Source: Rhyacichthys aspro | Lineage: Eukaryota > Chordata > Actinopteri > Gobiiformes > Rhyacichthyidae | Length of the DNA stretch: 64,000 bases | Assembly: GCA_036850595.1 (NCBI GenBank) | Contig: CM072168.1 | Span: forward strand, 10,903,982 to 10,967,981 | Direction of reading: 5' to 3' | Shown here: positions 24,001 through 39,000 of the stretch, in pieces | Position numbering within the stretch: position 1 is the stretch's first letter | Layout of the letters: every line of letters begins with the position of its first letter | Program-made: the position numbers and the translations under genes | The notes under the pieces: model-generated | What the model was told of the DNA's origin: nothing | Databases searched by the model: none | Seen by the model: the letters and a program-made list of their open reading frames with translations, nothing else

Positions 24001-27000
24001 ACAAGGGTTTTTCAGGATGATGATTACGACGGCAGGAGGACAGGGAGTGGAGCGATCTAGCACAGCTGGATTAAAGACTTATGTAAGAGTTGGTTCAAAG
24101 CAAGTCAAGTGGGATACGCAGGCCATAACAATAAAATTTTAAAAAGCTTTTCCTCTTATACAAATGAGACTGTCATTAGTGGCATTGGTTGTAAAATGAT
24201 CGCCATATGTAGAAATGGGAGTGAATAATAAGTAATAACTTCAAGTGTGCTCTGAAAACTGCACCCATGAACCTGCATTTCAGTCATTTTCCAAGACATT
24301 ATGGAAGCTAAGTAAATATTGCAGCTTTTTATGGCTCTCCTCCAAAATGTAGCAGATTAGCTCTGGCCTGTACCCAACCTTATGGAGCTTTAGAAAAATT
24401 GGTGCAGTACATTTTGTGTATTACTAAACGCAGACAAAGGTGGATTGTCAAATTACATTTTAAAGTTGGCTTTGCACTTGCATTAGATCTAAATGACCTT
24501 GTAATTCGTGACATTTTGGACAAAATTGCCTTTCATGCTGCAGTTTTGTATGTTTTATTGTTATGGGGCTCTGAGAGAGTGAATAATAATAATATTAAGC
24601 AAAGCAATAGGTTGAAATGGCTGTCTGTCATAATGGGATCACTTAATCCCTATCATCAAGTTTCATGATGTTGTTCCACTAGATAAGTCATTTAAAAGGT
24701 TACATTTTTTTCCGAAACTTAATGAACTATAAAAGTACTCATTATGTAATTATCACTCGGCCCTGCGTAAAAGCTTTCATAACTAAAAACAACACTTAAA
24801 AGGGCCAACATCTGTCACCGCCGGTCCTGCTTGGGCGTGTTGTGTAATTACGCTTCTGCTCCGTTCATGAGTAGTTCATTAAGGAAGAGCTCAGTCAGAG
24901 GAACTTGATCTGTGGGTTAATGAGGGATACAGGCTCAACATGCTGTGTGTCTGTTCGGGGCAGAATGGCAGGAGATGGGATGAAACACAAACCGTTTAAT
25001 CTGGCCGTTTAATGACTTTTCAATTTTATTACACCTTTTGTTACCGGCAGGAGCCTCGTGATGAAGAGGGCATGTGTATATCATGTCAGATTAGTGGCCG
25101 CAGCCTACTTAATCAAGCAGCTCCGTTAAAAGCCTTTAAAGTTATGGTCTCAAGACAGTGTAGCACTACGGTAACAGGATTCTGCTGCTGTGCAAATGAA
25201 AAATATTGGTTAAACACATGATTTAGAAACTTTAGAATCTCATATTTCCCCATGCCTAACTGAATTTTCATATTCCACACTTACAGTGGCTAAAGTGAAA
25301 GTGCGAGTGGTGAGATACGTAACCCAACACAGGCCTGTCATCTCCTGTTGATGATTGATGATGATGTAAGAGCAGTGTCTTTGCTCGGAGCCTATTTCCC
25401 TAATAATAAAGACAAAGCCTCGGTATCCTGCAACCAACCAGCCACTTTGTCTGATGGAGCAGCGCAGTGAAGAGGGAACTGTGGAACCGGGGGTTGATAC
25501 GGATCAGCGAGGATTAATGATCAGATAACTACAAACCACAATGCAATCTCACTGCGTCGTTCTCCATTGCTTTCTCCCACTGTCGCACTGCGAGAGTGTG
25601 ACACGCGCTGCCAAGAGATATTAGGAACAAAAGGGGGGAAAAAGAACACACCAAAATATGAGAATATCAGAAAATCTAGAAATGAAAGATCTGAATTGAA
25701 ATATAGAAGGATGAGTGGCATGGGAGAAATCATATCCCAGTCATTGGCCCAAAAGTTTGAAAGTAAGCGTGATTTAAATCAACAGGATTCACGGTCCATA
25801 AAGGGATTGATAGTCAAAGGTAGTTGAAGTTAATCCATCCCATTTATTTTCTTATATCATATTTAATACAAAAAGCTATCATTCCTAACAGTTACGTTTC
25901 TTGCTACCTTATTGTTTGCAGTCATTTCATTAGTTTCTCTTTCAGCCTGATGTTGTGTTTTCCCGTCGTCATTTTTCAGCTCTCATTTCATTACACTGTA
26001 TTTCCTGGGCCATGCCAACCCACTAGTGTTTTGGAGGGGTCTCATGCCTGTTGACACTGTTGGCTGCAGATCTATTTTTTCCTTACTGCCAAGTGCGTGT
26101 TGATCACTGTTACTATGTTTGGCAACATTTCGTCAAGCCACACTTGCGCAGGTTACTCTCACATAGATTTCCCCAAAGAAGGATTGATTTGTTTAATCTC
26201 GGAGTAGGGCACTAGTTTTAACTTTGATTTGCATGGCCCTAATGCATTAAAAGTTCTGGCAGTCACGAGCTGCGCCTCAGCCAAAATGTTGAGGACATTT
26301 GAAGCAGTGAAGCGCTCCCAGTGATGTGCTTGTTCCAGAACTTTTTTGCTAATGGTCAACACTTTTACTTTGCACTGCGTCAGGCGGCCTGCTCTGCCAA
26401 CGGCTCTGCTCACTTTGCCCACTACGACCAGAGCAGAGAAGCTACTGAAGAAGAAACAAACAGCTGAATACTCTGCTCTCGGGACTCTTTAATGAAGGAC
26501 ACCTTGGAAAAATATTTGCTGTGCTGAACTCCCAGAATGCACCTTGTTAGTCCCTGAGGAGGTACTTAGATGTAATAATCTGTAGGTGACAGATGAGCTG
26601 AGATGAAGAGCTGTGAACATACGATTCAATATGCACCCTAGACACTGAATAGACAAGTAAAAAAATACAAACTGCAGACAGGTCCTGGAAGATGTGAAGA
26701 GACAAATGAAAAATCAACACTTGTGTGACTCAGAGCTGCTTCCACCTACACACACCAACATACACATACATATCCTTCAGTCAGTGTTGAATTGTCTGCA
26801 GAATGTTTGTGTAACATTTTGTCTTCACTGCACCGTTTTCATCAGTGATGCACACTCCACTTGATACAATAGTGTAAGCTATAGTAAAAGCTATTGATCA
26901 AGTAGGTTATACGTTTAGAGTGAACATGTTCCCAAGGTTGAACAGTGTGTTAACCCATTTTTATTGCGACCTGTAATGCTATTTATATCTCTGTGGCAGT

Positions 27001-30000
27001 GTGTGGGGGAGGAGAACTGGGTGGACAGTCGGACAGTGTACATTGGGCATAAAGAACCCCCACCAGGAGCCGAGGCCTACATCCCTCAGCGTTACCCCGA
27101 CAACCGCATTGTCTCCTCCAAGGTGAGCGAGCCACACGCTAGTCTGGGACTATATCATTGTCTATATGTGTCTATATATTTAGGGACGCGTTTTCCTTCC
27201 TTTGAAAACTATGCATCACATTTTCTTTTCACTTTTATTTGTCTGATTATATTTTTGTTGTTTTTCTGTCCACAGTATACTTTCTGGAATTTCATTCCCA
27301 AGAACTTGTTTGAGCAGTTCAGAAGAATCGCTAACTTCTACTTCTTGGTCATATTTCTGGTTCAGGTAAGATTTCAACAAAAACTTTAACTGGGGTAAAC
27401 TGTTGTAAAACATCAGTTGTTTTATTTTTTGTTTATCATGTGCTGGTTTATAAATGTACATAGCAAAAGCATGGAAAATTCAACACCTCCATACTAGAAT
27501 CCAAAGAATACAGTAACAGAGTTCTGAGAATTAAAATGTCAAGTTTTATCTGTGTTTAATGGTCTTATTTTTTAATAATGTGTTTGGATTATGTGGCATA
27601 ATCTTCTTGAAAATATATTACTTCTTTCTGTGATAAATTATAATCACTGTATTTGGCTTCCATTTTGCCTTTTCCTTTTCCCTACTCTTGACACTTTTTC
27701 TCTGTCCCTTACAGCTTATCATTGACACTCCCACCAGCCCAGTCACCAGCGGCCTGCCCCTCTTCTTTGTTATCACCGTCACAGCCATAAAACAGGTAGG
27801 ACACACACAAATTGCACCCATTTCCAGGAAATATTTTTGCTTTTGCTTCGTTCTCTCCCATCCCCAAATACACACTCCAGTCCAACAGTGGGCTGCTCTA
27901 TTATCTGTATATACACATTCCTCTCTCTGCCAAAGGACATGCCATTGAATATGTCTGGTGATGTGAGAAATATGATAATGAATAGTGTCCTCTGTTAATC
28001 AGTCTAGCTGAGTGTCCCGTGCCCCTGGGAGATGCATCTTCTCTCTCGCGTCCCGGTACTGAGGGATGGGGCACTATCGGTGATAGATGGACCTGTTCTG
28101 GCTAAGGAAGCCTGAGTTTTACTGGGACATAAATCTAAAACATGACGTATTGGCTACAAATCCAGAAAGCAGGTCACTAAGCTTGTGAGGCGTGATGCTA
28201 GTTAATTACAGTGTATGACTTTCACCACTCCCTCTCTCTTGATCTTTAGCCCTGATTCCCACTTCAGAATAATCTATTTTCTCATTTTCTTCTTTCTTCT
28301 TTGCTGACTCTCCCAGGGCTACGAGGACTGGCTCAGACACAAGGCTGACTGCTCTATAAATGAATGTCCAGTGGACGTGGTGCAGCAGGGGAAGGTGGTG
28401 AGGACCCAAAGTCACAAGTTACGGGTAAGAATGGCCTCATTAGAGCAGCACGGCACCTGAGGCCAAAAAGCAACACTGTTGTATTGCTGCAACACTACTT
28501 CTGTAACTCTCACACATACACATCCCTCTGCGGCCCTCTTCAACTTTGTTTTTCTCTTTCCTGTCTTTCTTGTGCTTGTGTCTATCAATTAATGGGTCTG
28601 GAACAGTAATAGAGAAAAAATCAGAGTACCCTTGTGCACTATCATTGAGTCCCATGGCGCGGAAAAGGGACCGATGTTTCATAAATTCGGATGTTCTGTC
28701 ATCATCCACTGATGCTCTCTTATGTCATTCTGATGCAACAGAGATCAGAATGGTAGAAAGGCTCGGTCTAATTCTTGAAAGTGCCCAGTGATAATCCCTA
28801 AGATTATTGTGGAAAAAACAAAATTTTTATTATTTTTATGGTTAGAAACACTGTTCTTTTAAAATAATCCTATACATTTGTTTAGCAAGCAAGCATGTTT
28901 AGTACACCATATTTATATTAAAACAACAATAATTACAGTCTTCATTTTTCTTAACATTGTAGCCATAAGTTATATCAGACTGACTCAGAATTATGTAGTA
29001 GTTACTTTCCATCACTGGAGGGTATGGTAGGTCGATCCCGTATCAGCTTACCATGAATGAAACCAGGCTTGTGAGACTGCGTAATGCAAATACCTGACTC
29101 AGATTTATGCAGATGTATAGATTTGGTCCATTTTAGACTAGCTTCACCATTGTGTCTGTTGTATATAATAGGTGCAGGTACACTGAGTTTCTGCTGTGTC
29201 TGCTGCTTCTGTCAAATGAGCAGAGACAGTGAGATGCTGTGGGTTAGTGCGGGTTGCTGTTGCAGTGCTTTTTTCTGCTTCTTATAGGTTAAACATATGC
29301 CCTGTTTTTCTAGCACCCTCTGTTTTTTATTTCTGTCATTTTCTCTTCCAAGGTTTCTCAGTATCCAAGATCAAACGGAAGGGATTAGAGTGGATAGGCA
29401 GCAGGAATAATGATGAATATATTAATCATGCAAAATCAGAGTGTGTGTCATGTGTTTGGTCACCGTGGAGATAGGATTTAACAGAGCTAAAGCTGCTCCA
29501 CTCACATAATCCGTTATGCAACTTCTCAATCCTGTGGAGAAAAAAAAGGATGGAGAATGAAAGGATGAGCAGGTTTTGACTGTCTGTGTTTACTTAAATA
29601 TCTATTGGCGGTACTGCTCATTTATTATTGATCTCAAAGCCATTATGTTGGTTTTTTTTTATGTGACTGTTGCTTTGCCAGGTGGGGGATATTGTCATGG
29701 TGAGGGAGGACGAGACGTTCCCCTGTGACCTCATCCTGCTCTCCTCCAGTCGATATGACGGGACCTGCTATGTCACCACAGCCAGCCTGGATGGGGAGTC
29801 CAGTCACAAGGTGCCAGCGTATACTGTGTACACATTTTTGGTCAACTTTTGTAGACCACATTTAGACATATAGCTCCTATATTTAATTAAAGGAATATAG
29901 AAAATAGTCCAAAAATATTTAACGTTTGGCACACTGGTTTAAACTGGTTTTATTTATCTTTAACGATTGTGCCTTTGAGCTGTAGCCTTCCTGGGATCTG

Positions 30001-33000
30001 CATAGACAAACATGCTTTATCAAATATTGCATATAAGTATTTAAAATTATGTCGAATACTGTTAAATATTTATACTCATCAACAATACAGTCATATAATT
30101 TAACAAGCGCCAATACAGATTCACACCACTACCGGCAAAATTCAAAACATTGGTAAAAATCCACCTGACTTTTGATTCACTGCAGGTAGCGACCCTGTAT
30201 AGAACCATGAGCGTTATGGAGTAAAGGTGACACATTGACCTCTTCGTTCATCAATGTCACTCACACAACAGTATGCAAGGCTGATCCACAAACATTGTAG
30301 CCTATAGACTTCACCCTCTGTCCTAATAGCCCCAGACAAGCCCCCTGATGTGGCCATCTTCTCAGCATGCTGTCTACTGCTGACCTGAGAAGCAGCTCTC
30401 CGTCTTGCCTGTCTGGCCGTCCGCTCACAGTCATTTAGAAAAGCAGCTGGAAGCCGGGTTGAACAGCTCCATGAACCCTGCTCTCATTAGTGGCTCTGGG
30501 GTGACATTTTCCTCTGTTGTCTTCTTCTTCTTCTCCTCCAGACCTATTATGCCGTACCAGATACCATGGCCTTTAGAACTGAGCGGGAGGTGGATTCTCT
30601 ACATGCCACTATTGAATGTGAACAACCGCAGCCTGACCTCTACAAGTGAGTGTGACACGTGGTCATTAATGCATCTTTGTACACCCATCAGGCATATGAC
30701 ATGTTCTTCTTTTATGGCCATCTCCTAATTGAAGTTTTCTGTTCTTTAGATTTGTGGGACGCATCAATATCTACAAGGACAAAGAAGAGCCAGTGGCTAG
30801 GTGAGTTTTGTGCTCGCTGAATGACCCTATTATATATTTTATGGTGTTGTTCTGGGACAACAAAATTATCTTTTTAACTTTGTAGACCACTTGGAGCTGA
30901 AAATTTACTTCTTAGAGGAGCCACACTGAAGAACACACAACATATTTCTGGTAAGAATGGGATTTTTTTTTCAAAGTGAATAGTGAAATGACAGGATCAT
31001 GTCATTTGCATCTTGGCTCTGCTCCCTCAGCTGTTGCAGTCTACACTGGTATGGAGACTAAGATGGCACTAAATTACCAGTCCAAATCTCAAAAGCGCTC
31101 AGCTGTGGAAAAGTATGAAATCTTCATAAGTTTATTGTGACTGCGTTTGTTTTCCATGTGTTTTGACATTTCTGCTTCTTCTCTGCAGGTCGATGAATGC
31201 TTTCCTAATAGTCTATCTGTGCATCTTAATAAGTAAAGCGGTGATCAACACGCTCTTGAAGTACGCCTGGCAGTGGTCTCCTGACAGAGATGAACCATGG
31301 TACAACCACAGGACGGAAAATGAGCGCCAGAGACATGTGGTTTGTTTACCTTTGATTTTATTAGCTCATATTTATGTAAGTCCCCAAGGCATTTCTCTTA
31401 TTACAGTTAATTGTAATCTTTCTGTCCTCAGGTGATTCGTGCTTTCACAGACTTCCTTGCGTTCATGGTGCTGTTTAATTACATCATTCCAGTGTCAATG
31501 TATGTGACAGTAGAGATGCAGAAGTTCCTGGGCTCCTATTTCATTACCTGGGATGAGGAGATGTTTGATGAAGAACTGGGAGAGGGTGCACAGGTGAACA
31601 CTTCTGATCTGAACGAAGAGCTCGGGCAGGTGTGTAAATGTAGCCTCACAGTCGCAGTAGTAAGAGCAGACAAAGCTTTCAGACGTGCGTGTGGAGTTAT
31701 CGCTGTGTTCTGTTGCTTACCTACCAGGTGGAATATGTGTTTACTGATAAGACGGGCACTCTGACTGAAAACAACATGGAGTTTATCGAATGCTGTGTGG
31801 ATGGAAACGTCTACATCCCACACGCCATCTGTAACGGCCAAATCCTCAGCGCTGCCTCCAGTATCGACATGATTGATTCGTCTCCTGGAGGATACCGGAG
31901 AGTAAGCTTCTGTTTTTCATAAAGCATAAATGAAACATTCCCAAAAATATTTTAGAACCTGTCAGTGTAATTAGCTATGAGATCCTAAGTAAATGTCTCT
32001 TTTGCTTTTTCAGTGGTAATCAACTAAGTATTATTACAGCTCACTGGATTTGAGATAAAAAAAAAACTTCTGTAAAACGAATAGACTTTGTTTCTTAGAC
32101 TTGCACAGAAATGAATTCTCTGGTGCACAAAAAATGATGAGCCTTGCATTTGTGGGAGCAACAGCAGTGATTTATTTAAATTTAATAAAAGAAAAGTGCA
32201 GACTAAGCATTAGGACTTGGATCCAACTTTGATAAACAGAAAGAAAAAGTATGCACAAAATAAGTTAGAGATGTACATAGCAAAAATTCTATATTGAAAT
32301 CTAATTGATGCACCTATGTAATAAAACAATGCACTTTATCTGAAAGGATTTTCATGCAAGGCTGACTGTTTCTGTGTCTGTAGGAACACGAGGATTTGTT
32401 TTTCCGAGCGCTGTGTCTGTGCCACACGGTGCAGGTGAAGGAGGAGGAGACGGTGGACAGCATTAAAAGGGGCATCCACCAGGGCAGGCCCACCTCCTTC
32501 TACATCTCCTCGTCTCCAGATGAAGTGGCTTTAGTGGAAGGAATGAAAAGGTAGACGTCCTTGCCGTCGTTATTGCCACTTTTTTCAAATAAAATAAAAT
32601 AAAATAAAAATAAAAAACGTATTGTATAGAATCATGCTATACTAAAATGCTTGCTTTGTCACCTATTTCTGTTTTTGCTTTAATGCAGTAGGAACATTTT
32701 GCTCTCCCTATATTTTCCAGCTAAGTGACAATGTATATAGGGATATTATGTCTATAAAATGTTTCTTCTTTTCTGCAATTCTACTTGCCAGGCTGGGCTA
32801 CACATATTTGCGCCTGAAAGACAACCACATGGAGATCCTCAACAAAGATGACGAGATTGAAAGGTTGGTTTGTTGAGTGTCTTTTGTGGTTACACAGCTG
32901 TGAATGAAAAGGTAGTCACTATGGAGTTGCGGTTATATGCCATCTGCCTTCTGAAGAGAAGCAGCTCTTTGATTGTGTTACAAAAAATAAACCCACAAGA

Positions 33001-36000
33001 AAGTGGAGAGTTCAAGTCAGGGCTAAATGTTTCAACTGATCTGTCAGTACAAGATAGCAGCAGGGCTTTATTAAATGAGTGTGGTTTAGTGGAGATGTGT
33101 CTAATGGTTTCATCTGTAGGAAGTGTCCATATAACAACTCCCACCTCTGCTTCCCTCTCAGCAGTGGCCTGTCAATAGGGAGCTATTTAAAGCAACAGTG
33201 GAGGTGGGAAAGAGGGGGAGGTACATTCAGCATATGTGAAGATTTAGATGGAATGGGAGCACAACTGTGTTGAGACAATCACTTTTTTGGCCTCTTGTTG
33301 GATGTACAGAGAAACCAGTAGTTGAATACAAATGTATCAGTGGATCACAGACTTTCAATCAGATGTAAGCTTGTTCCACATCCTAACTTGGGAAAACACT
33401 TATACCATTCTTTTTTTCAGGTTTGAGCTTTTACATGTACTGAACTTTGACTCAGTAAGAAGAAGAATGAGTGTCATTGTCAAATCAAGCACAGGTAAAA
33501 TGGTGAAAAATCCCTCACTAGACCTCCAATCTTTGAGTTTGTCTAAAATGTTTACTTGATGTGTTTTAGGAGAATGCCTGCTGTTCTGTAAAGGTGCAGA
33601 CTCATCCATATTTCCGCGGGTGGTGTCTGGGAAAGTGGAGCAGGTCAAAGCCCGTGTGGAGCAAAACGCTGTAGTAAGTGCACTGTTATATGCACTGCAC
33701 GTAAGAGGTGTAATAAATATTTGTTTAGTAAATATTAAAAGATGAAAGTTTTGTATGTGTTTTACAAATGCACTGATGTCCTGTCTCTGGGCTGTATCAT
33801 CAGGAGGGGCTGCGGACTCTGTGTGTCGCCTACAAAAGCCTGTCAGAATTTGAATACCAGGAGGCGTGTCACCACCTGACAGAAGCCAAGCTGGCCCTGC
33901 AGGACAGGGAGCAGAGGCTGGCACAAGCCTATGACATCATTGAAAGAGACTTGGTACTTCTGGGGGCTACAGCCGTGGAGGACAGGTTGGTCATGAGTGA
34001 AAAGACAAGAAAAATGATCAAAACAGTGCAGCAGTAAGGCCACAACACTGAAACAATAATGAACAAAAACTTTTGCAAGTACTGTCTACAAGATGGTGGC
34101 TTTGTACCTTTAATATTTTATGTTGTTAAGTAAAAAAAAATGACATTAACCCATAAAATGGTTTCCCTTAACCAATGGAACAGTCTGATTGAAAAAGTGG
34201 CAAGGGTTAGTGCTCAGGGGTGGTCGTGTATCGATGAGTTGTCACCAGTGGGCAACTGATTGATTGAAGTTTTGATGGATGCTCTAACCTAGCGTACTGG
34301 AGGCTGAAATCATTATTGACTTATTGATGCACAGGCTCCAGGAGAAAGCTGCAGACACCATTGAATCACTGCACAAGGCTGGGATGAAAGTTTGGGTCCT
34401 GACAGGGGACAAGATGGAGACGGCAGCAGCTACCTGCTACGCTAGCAAGCTTTTCCGTCGCAGCACCCAGATTCTGGAGCTGACTAAGAAACGAACTGAA
34501 GAGCAGAGTCTGCATGATGTTCTGTTCGAACTTAACAGGACTGTTCTCAGACAGCGCTCTATTTCTGGGTATTTTCAGTGCTCACTTAACTCCATCCCAT
34601 CACCTGTTTCCCTCACTTTATCAAACTGTGATCACTCTGTAATGTTGTGTTCCAGCTTGTCGGTAGACTGTCTGGACTTTGGCCTAATCATTGATGGGGC
34701 CACACTCTCTGCAGTTCTTAAGCCAAACCAAGAGGGCGCTGGCACTGGCAACTACAGAGAGATCTTTTTAGACATCTGTCGCAACTGCAGTGCTGTTCTC
34801 TGCTGTCGGATGGCCCCGCTGCAGAAGGCACAGGTAAGAAAATAGCTTTAATTACACAAATCCTTCCAAGCTCAAACTAAAAAAAATAAATGTGTGTTTA
34901 TTTTGCACAGATTGTGAAGCTGATAAAAGCCTCTAAGGAGCACCCTATAACTCTTGCCATTGGTGATGGCGCCAATGATGTCAGCATGATCCTTGAAGCA
35001 CATGTGGGCATTGGTAAGCTCATCCCTCACTGAATCACTGAATACTTTCTGACACAGACATTTCTTGGGATTATTGACATTTATAAAGCAGAATAGAAAA
35101 GTATTTGGATCACTTTTTAGGAAAGCATTTTTAGGAAAGTGTATTATTATGGAACATTTAAATAATTGAGGTAATATAGGTAAAAATGTGTAACAGATTT
35201 TTTTTCCTTAAGGGATCATGGGTAAAGAAGGCCGACAGGCAGCAAGGAACAGTGACTATGCCATCCCAAAGTTTAAGCACCTGAAGAAGATACTCCTTGT
35301 ACATGGCCATTACTACTACATCCGAATAGCTGAACTTGTTCAGTACTTCTTCTACAAGGTATTAGAGGTCTTGTGTTTTCCCCTGGCTCATATGTATGGC
35401 TCACATATATCACTCTATAGTAACCCTAGTGAAACACTGAGTTGCAAAGAAACCGATTTTAGAGCTACTCTGACAGATTACGGGTTTCATGAATCCCCTG
35501 TGCCACATTCACTCCTGGATTTGTGGCTCCAATGATCTGTGTGGGCGGCTTCCACACTAGCATTGCCCTGCCAACTGATTCATTTTTTCAAGCCCCCATT
35601 TTACGGCCCACTCAGTGAGCTTATAGCATAAAGTCACAGTATAAACAGAAATGTGTAGAAATGTGAAGTCTAGTAACATTTTTAGACTCAAATCTCTTCA
35701 CACTTTTTACAAGCTAATCTATTTTATTTTTTCCAGAATGTATGCTTCATATTTCCGCAGTTCCTGTATCAGTTTTTCTGTGGGTTTTCCCAGCAAGTAA
35801 GTTTCACAGTTTAGTCCATGTCAAATAGCCTAAAATTGCTTTGAGTACCTTTTGTTTGTTTTTAGCTTAATTTGGAAACCCATTTAGGGTAACAGATGCT
35901 TTGATTTGGGCTGTTTTTTTTCTCCTCAGCCTCTTTATGACACAGCTTACCTAACGCTGTATAACATCAGCTTCACTTCGCTGCCCATCCTCTTGTACAG

Positions 36001-39000
36001 CCTCGTAGAGCAGCATGTATCCATAGAGACTCTGAAGAGGGAGCCATCATTGTACAGGTCTGTAACAACACACATTCTATGACAATATGATGAGGCTTCT
36101 TTTTGTCGTCATATTGAGTTATTTTATATCTCTTTTAGGGACATAGCAAAGAACTCTCTCCTCCGTTGGCCTGTCTTTCTTTACTGGACATGCCTGGGAG
36201 TGTTTGATGCTGTTATCTTCTTCTTTGGTGCCTACTTTCTATTTGACAACACCACATTCACCAGCAATGGCCAGGTAAGCCATAGGTTTGTAAATACAGA
36301 GAAACAGTCACTAGTGTCTTTTGTGGGGTTAAATAAAACAAAAACAAAAACACCAAAAATAATCAAATAATGAAAAGAAACACCCATCTCCATTAGATTT
36401 AGGTTTAAAATTCATAGAAAACACTTTGTTCTGATGCTGTGGATTTTTAATGCTAAGATTTTGTCCTGCAGCACTGCTTTAGGTCAACAACATGCAGTAG
36501 GATACCATTCATATCTACAACACAATAGCATCTCTCTCTGTATTGTTGATTTGTATCATGTCAACTGTTTTGATTGCCTTTGGTCCTGTTATTTTAAGTT
36601 GAAACATCCGGAAATTCATTTTTGCCCTTTGTCCTGATTCTTTTCTCTTTTCTTCCCCCTTTTCTCTTTGCTTCCTCTCTCTTTATTTTGCTCCTCTTCT
36701 TTTTCTTCTTCTTTAGCTTATGACCACCAACACACAGATGGTAAGCCTTTCTGCCTCTCTGTCAGCTCTGTCTTTACACTCTTTTTTGTTCTGTTGCACC
36801 GTTTAAGCTTTCTGTTTGAACGTTTCATCGGCATCCATCCTCTCTCACTCGTCATCATCCGTGCACTTTCATTTCAGTGTGACGTTTTCCACTGCGACAT
36901 TATTCCTCCTAATCTCCGTAAAGCCCTGAATCCTGCACTAGCTTCTGATCTATACAACTCCTCTGACATAGTGGGAACCTTAGATCCTCCCCCACATTAT
37001 CTTTCTGTTTTGTTCTGGTAGAATTAATACTAGTAAGCATTCTAGACCGTGATTCAACATCTGTGTGTTTGTGGATTAACGTCCTTGTGTATTTGTATGT
37101 GTTTATGTGTATATACTGTCAATGTCACAGCATTTGCATTCACAGAGCTTGTTGTCACATTGTGAAAAAGTATATATACTACTCTAAAATATAATAGATC
37201 AGAAAATAATAGGTCGTTATTATTGACTAACTCCCATTTTCATTTTATAAATTCTATCAGACATTTAACTATAATACACATTAAACACTTTAAAAAGTTA
37301 ATGCTACAATAAATAAGTCTCATATCTACAGCTCTACTAAATAACTGGATGGTTTGATTGGTCACTTATTTAACTAAATACATCTTTATTTATTTCTTTT
37401 TCCTTTTGCAGATGTTTGGGAACTGGACATTTGGGACTTTAGTCTTCACTGTTCTGGTGTTCACCGTGACGCTAAAGGTACGTAGCCACACATCTCTGAA
37501 AATGAAATGTGAAATGAGTCCCTTCATTACTCAATTAGTGAGCTGAATGGTGTATGAATAAGCTTGTAGCAGACGTTAACTAGGCTGTTACATAAATGAT
37601 CGACTGCACTGGCAGCTCGGTTTGCACAACACTAGGAGCCTAAAGGCACGGGCATTGACTTTATTGACTGGGCGAATGTTTACTATGTATATATATTCTC
37701 TGTGTTTTAGCTTGCCTTGGATACACACCACTGGACCTGGATCAATCATTTTGTCATCTGGGGGTCGTTACTGTTTTATGTCATCTTCTCTCTTCTCTGG
37801 GGAGGCATCATTTGGTAGGCTTTTGTTTTCTCTAGCATCTAATAGCCCGATTATTATTAATTCAATAAACAAATAATTCTGATCAAACTCAATCTCTTCT
37901 TTTTTTTTTTTTATCCTGTTTAGGCCGTTCCTCAACTACCAGAGGATGTACTATGTGTTCATGCAGATGCTCTCTAGTGGTCCAGCCTGGCTCAGCATCA
38001 TCTTGCTTATTACAGTCAGCCTGCTGCCAGATGTCATCAAGAAGGTCCTCTGTAGGGCTATGTGTCCCACAGCTACTGAGCGTGCACAGGTAAGATCCAT
38101 GATTAAGCTTTTGGTTTATTTTGTGTTAGAGTAGCTAAATCAATAACATGAACAACTGCTTTTTATTTTTAATAAGAAAAATAGTAGTTCATATTTATAT
38201 TTATATATCATTTAACAAAAAAATGCAAATCTTCGTTATTGATCATTTTGACGAGGTATGAGAGTCACTCTTCACAGTCATACCAGAAGACTATCTGGCT
38301 AATATTTTCCAGCATTATTTGGTTCAACCTTTTGTCTCCTGTGGCTTGGCTTCACCTTTCTATGAAACAAGCTTTACCTCAATAGAAAATTACTAAAAGC
38401 TCTGACAGATTTCTTCCTGCTGTGCTTTTTCTTCTTTTTTCTCTCCTCACTGCTTCCTAATGGACCCTCATTATCCAAATTCACATTCACTTTTTCTTTC
38501 CTTCTTTTTCCTTTATTGCCTGTCGTCACTACTTCCGACCTCTTTCTTCTTACTCCAATCTCACCATCACCATCTACACCTTCCTCTTCCTTCCCCACTG
38601 CTGCTGTGTGCCTGTGACTCTGTCCACTGTGCTCACTCGCTCTTTGGTGGTAACTGCAGTCCACTCGCCCGTGCCTTACCGTGGAGCCGTCCACCATCTT
38701 CATGCTATCTCAGTCCTCCAGCAGAATGAGTTTCTGATTGGCCCAGACAAACAAGAAGCAGGAAGAGGAGGTGACTCTCTCTTTTAAGCTCTCGTCTCTG
38801 CATGAATAATGGCATGACTCCGTGTAAAAATCGTACCTTAACATTTTAAGTGACATAACCAGTACAGTCCTATTCATGTAGCAGTGTTTTGGTGAACATG
38901 CAAAAACTCATTTATCCTCTCATTATTCTTCCAGACCTATACAAAGTCTGTTATGTATTTTGATGTTTTATGTATCATTTGTGATAGTGAATGTGTTAGT

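Noticed and set aside
31536..31841. Minus-strand open frame of 101 codons
   Set aside because: Antisense of atp11a exons 12 and 13, including the DKTGT motif.
33400..33924. Minus-strand open frame of 174 codons
   Set aside because: It is antisense to atp11a exons 16-18, which have the correct frame, splice sites and protein identity.
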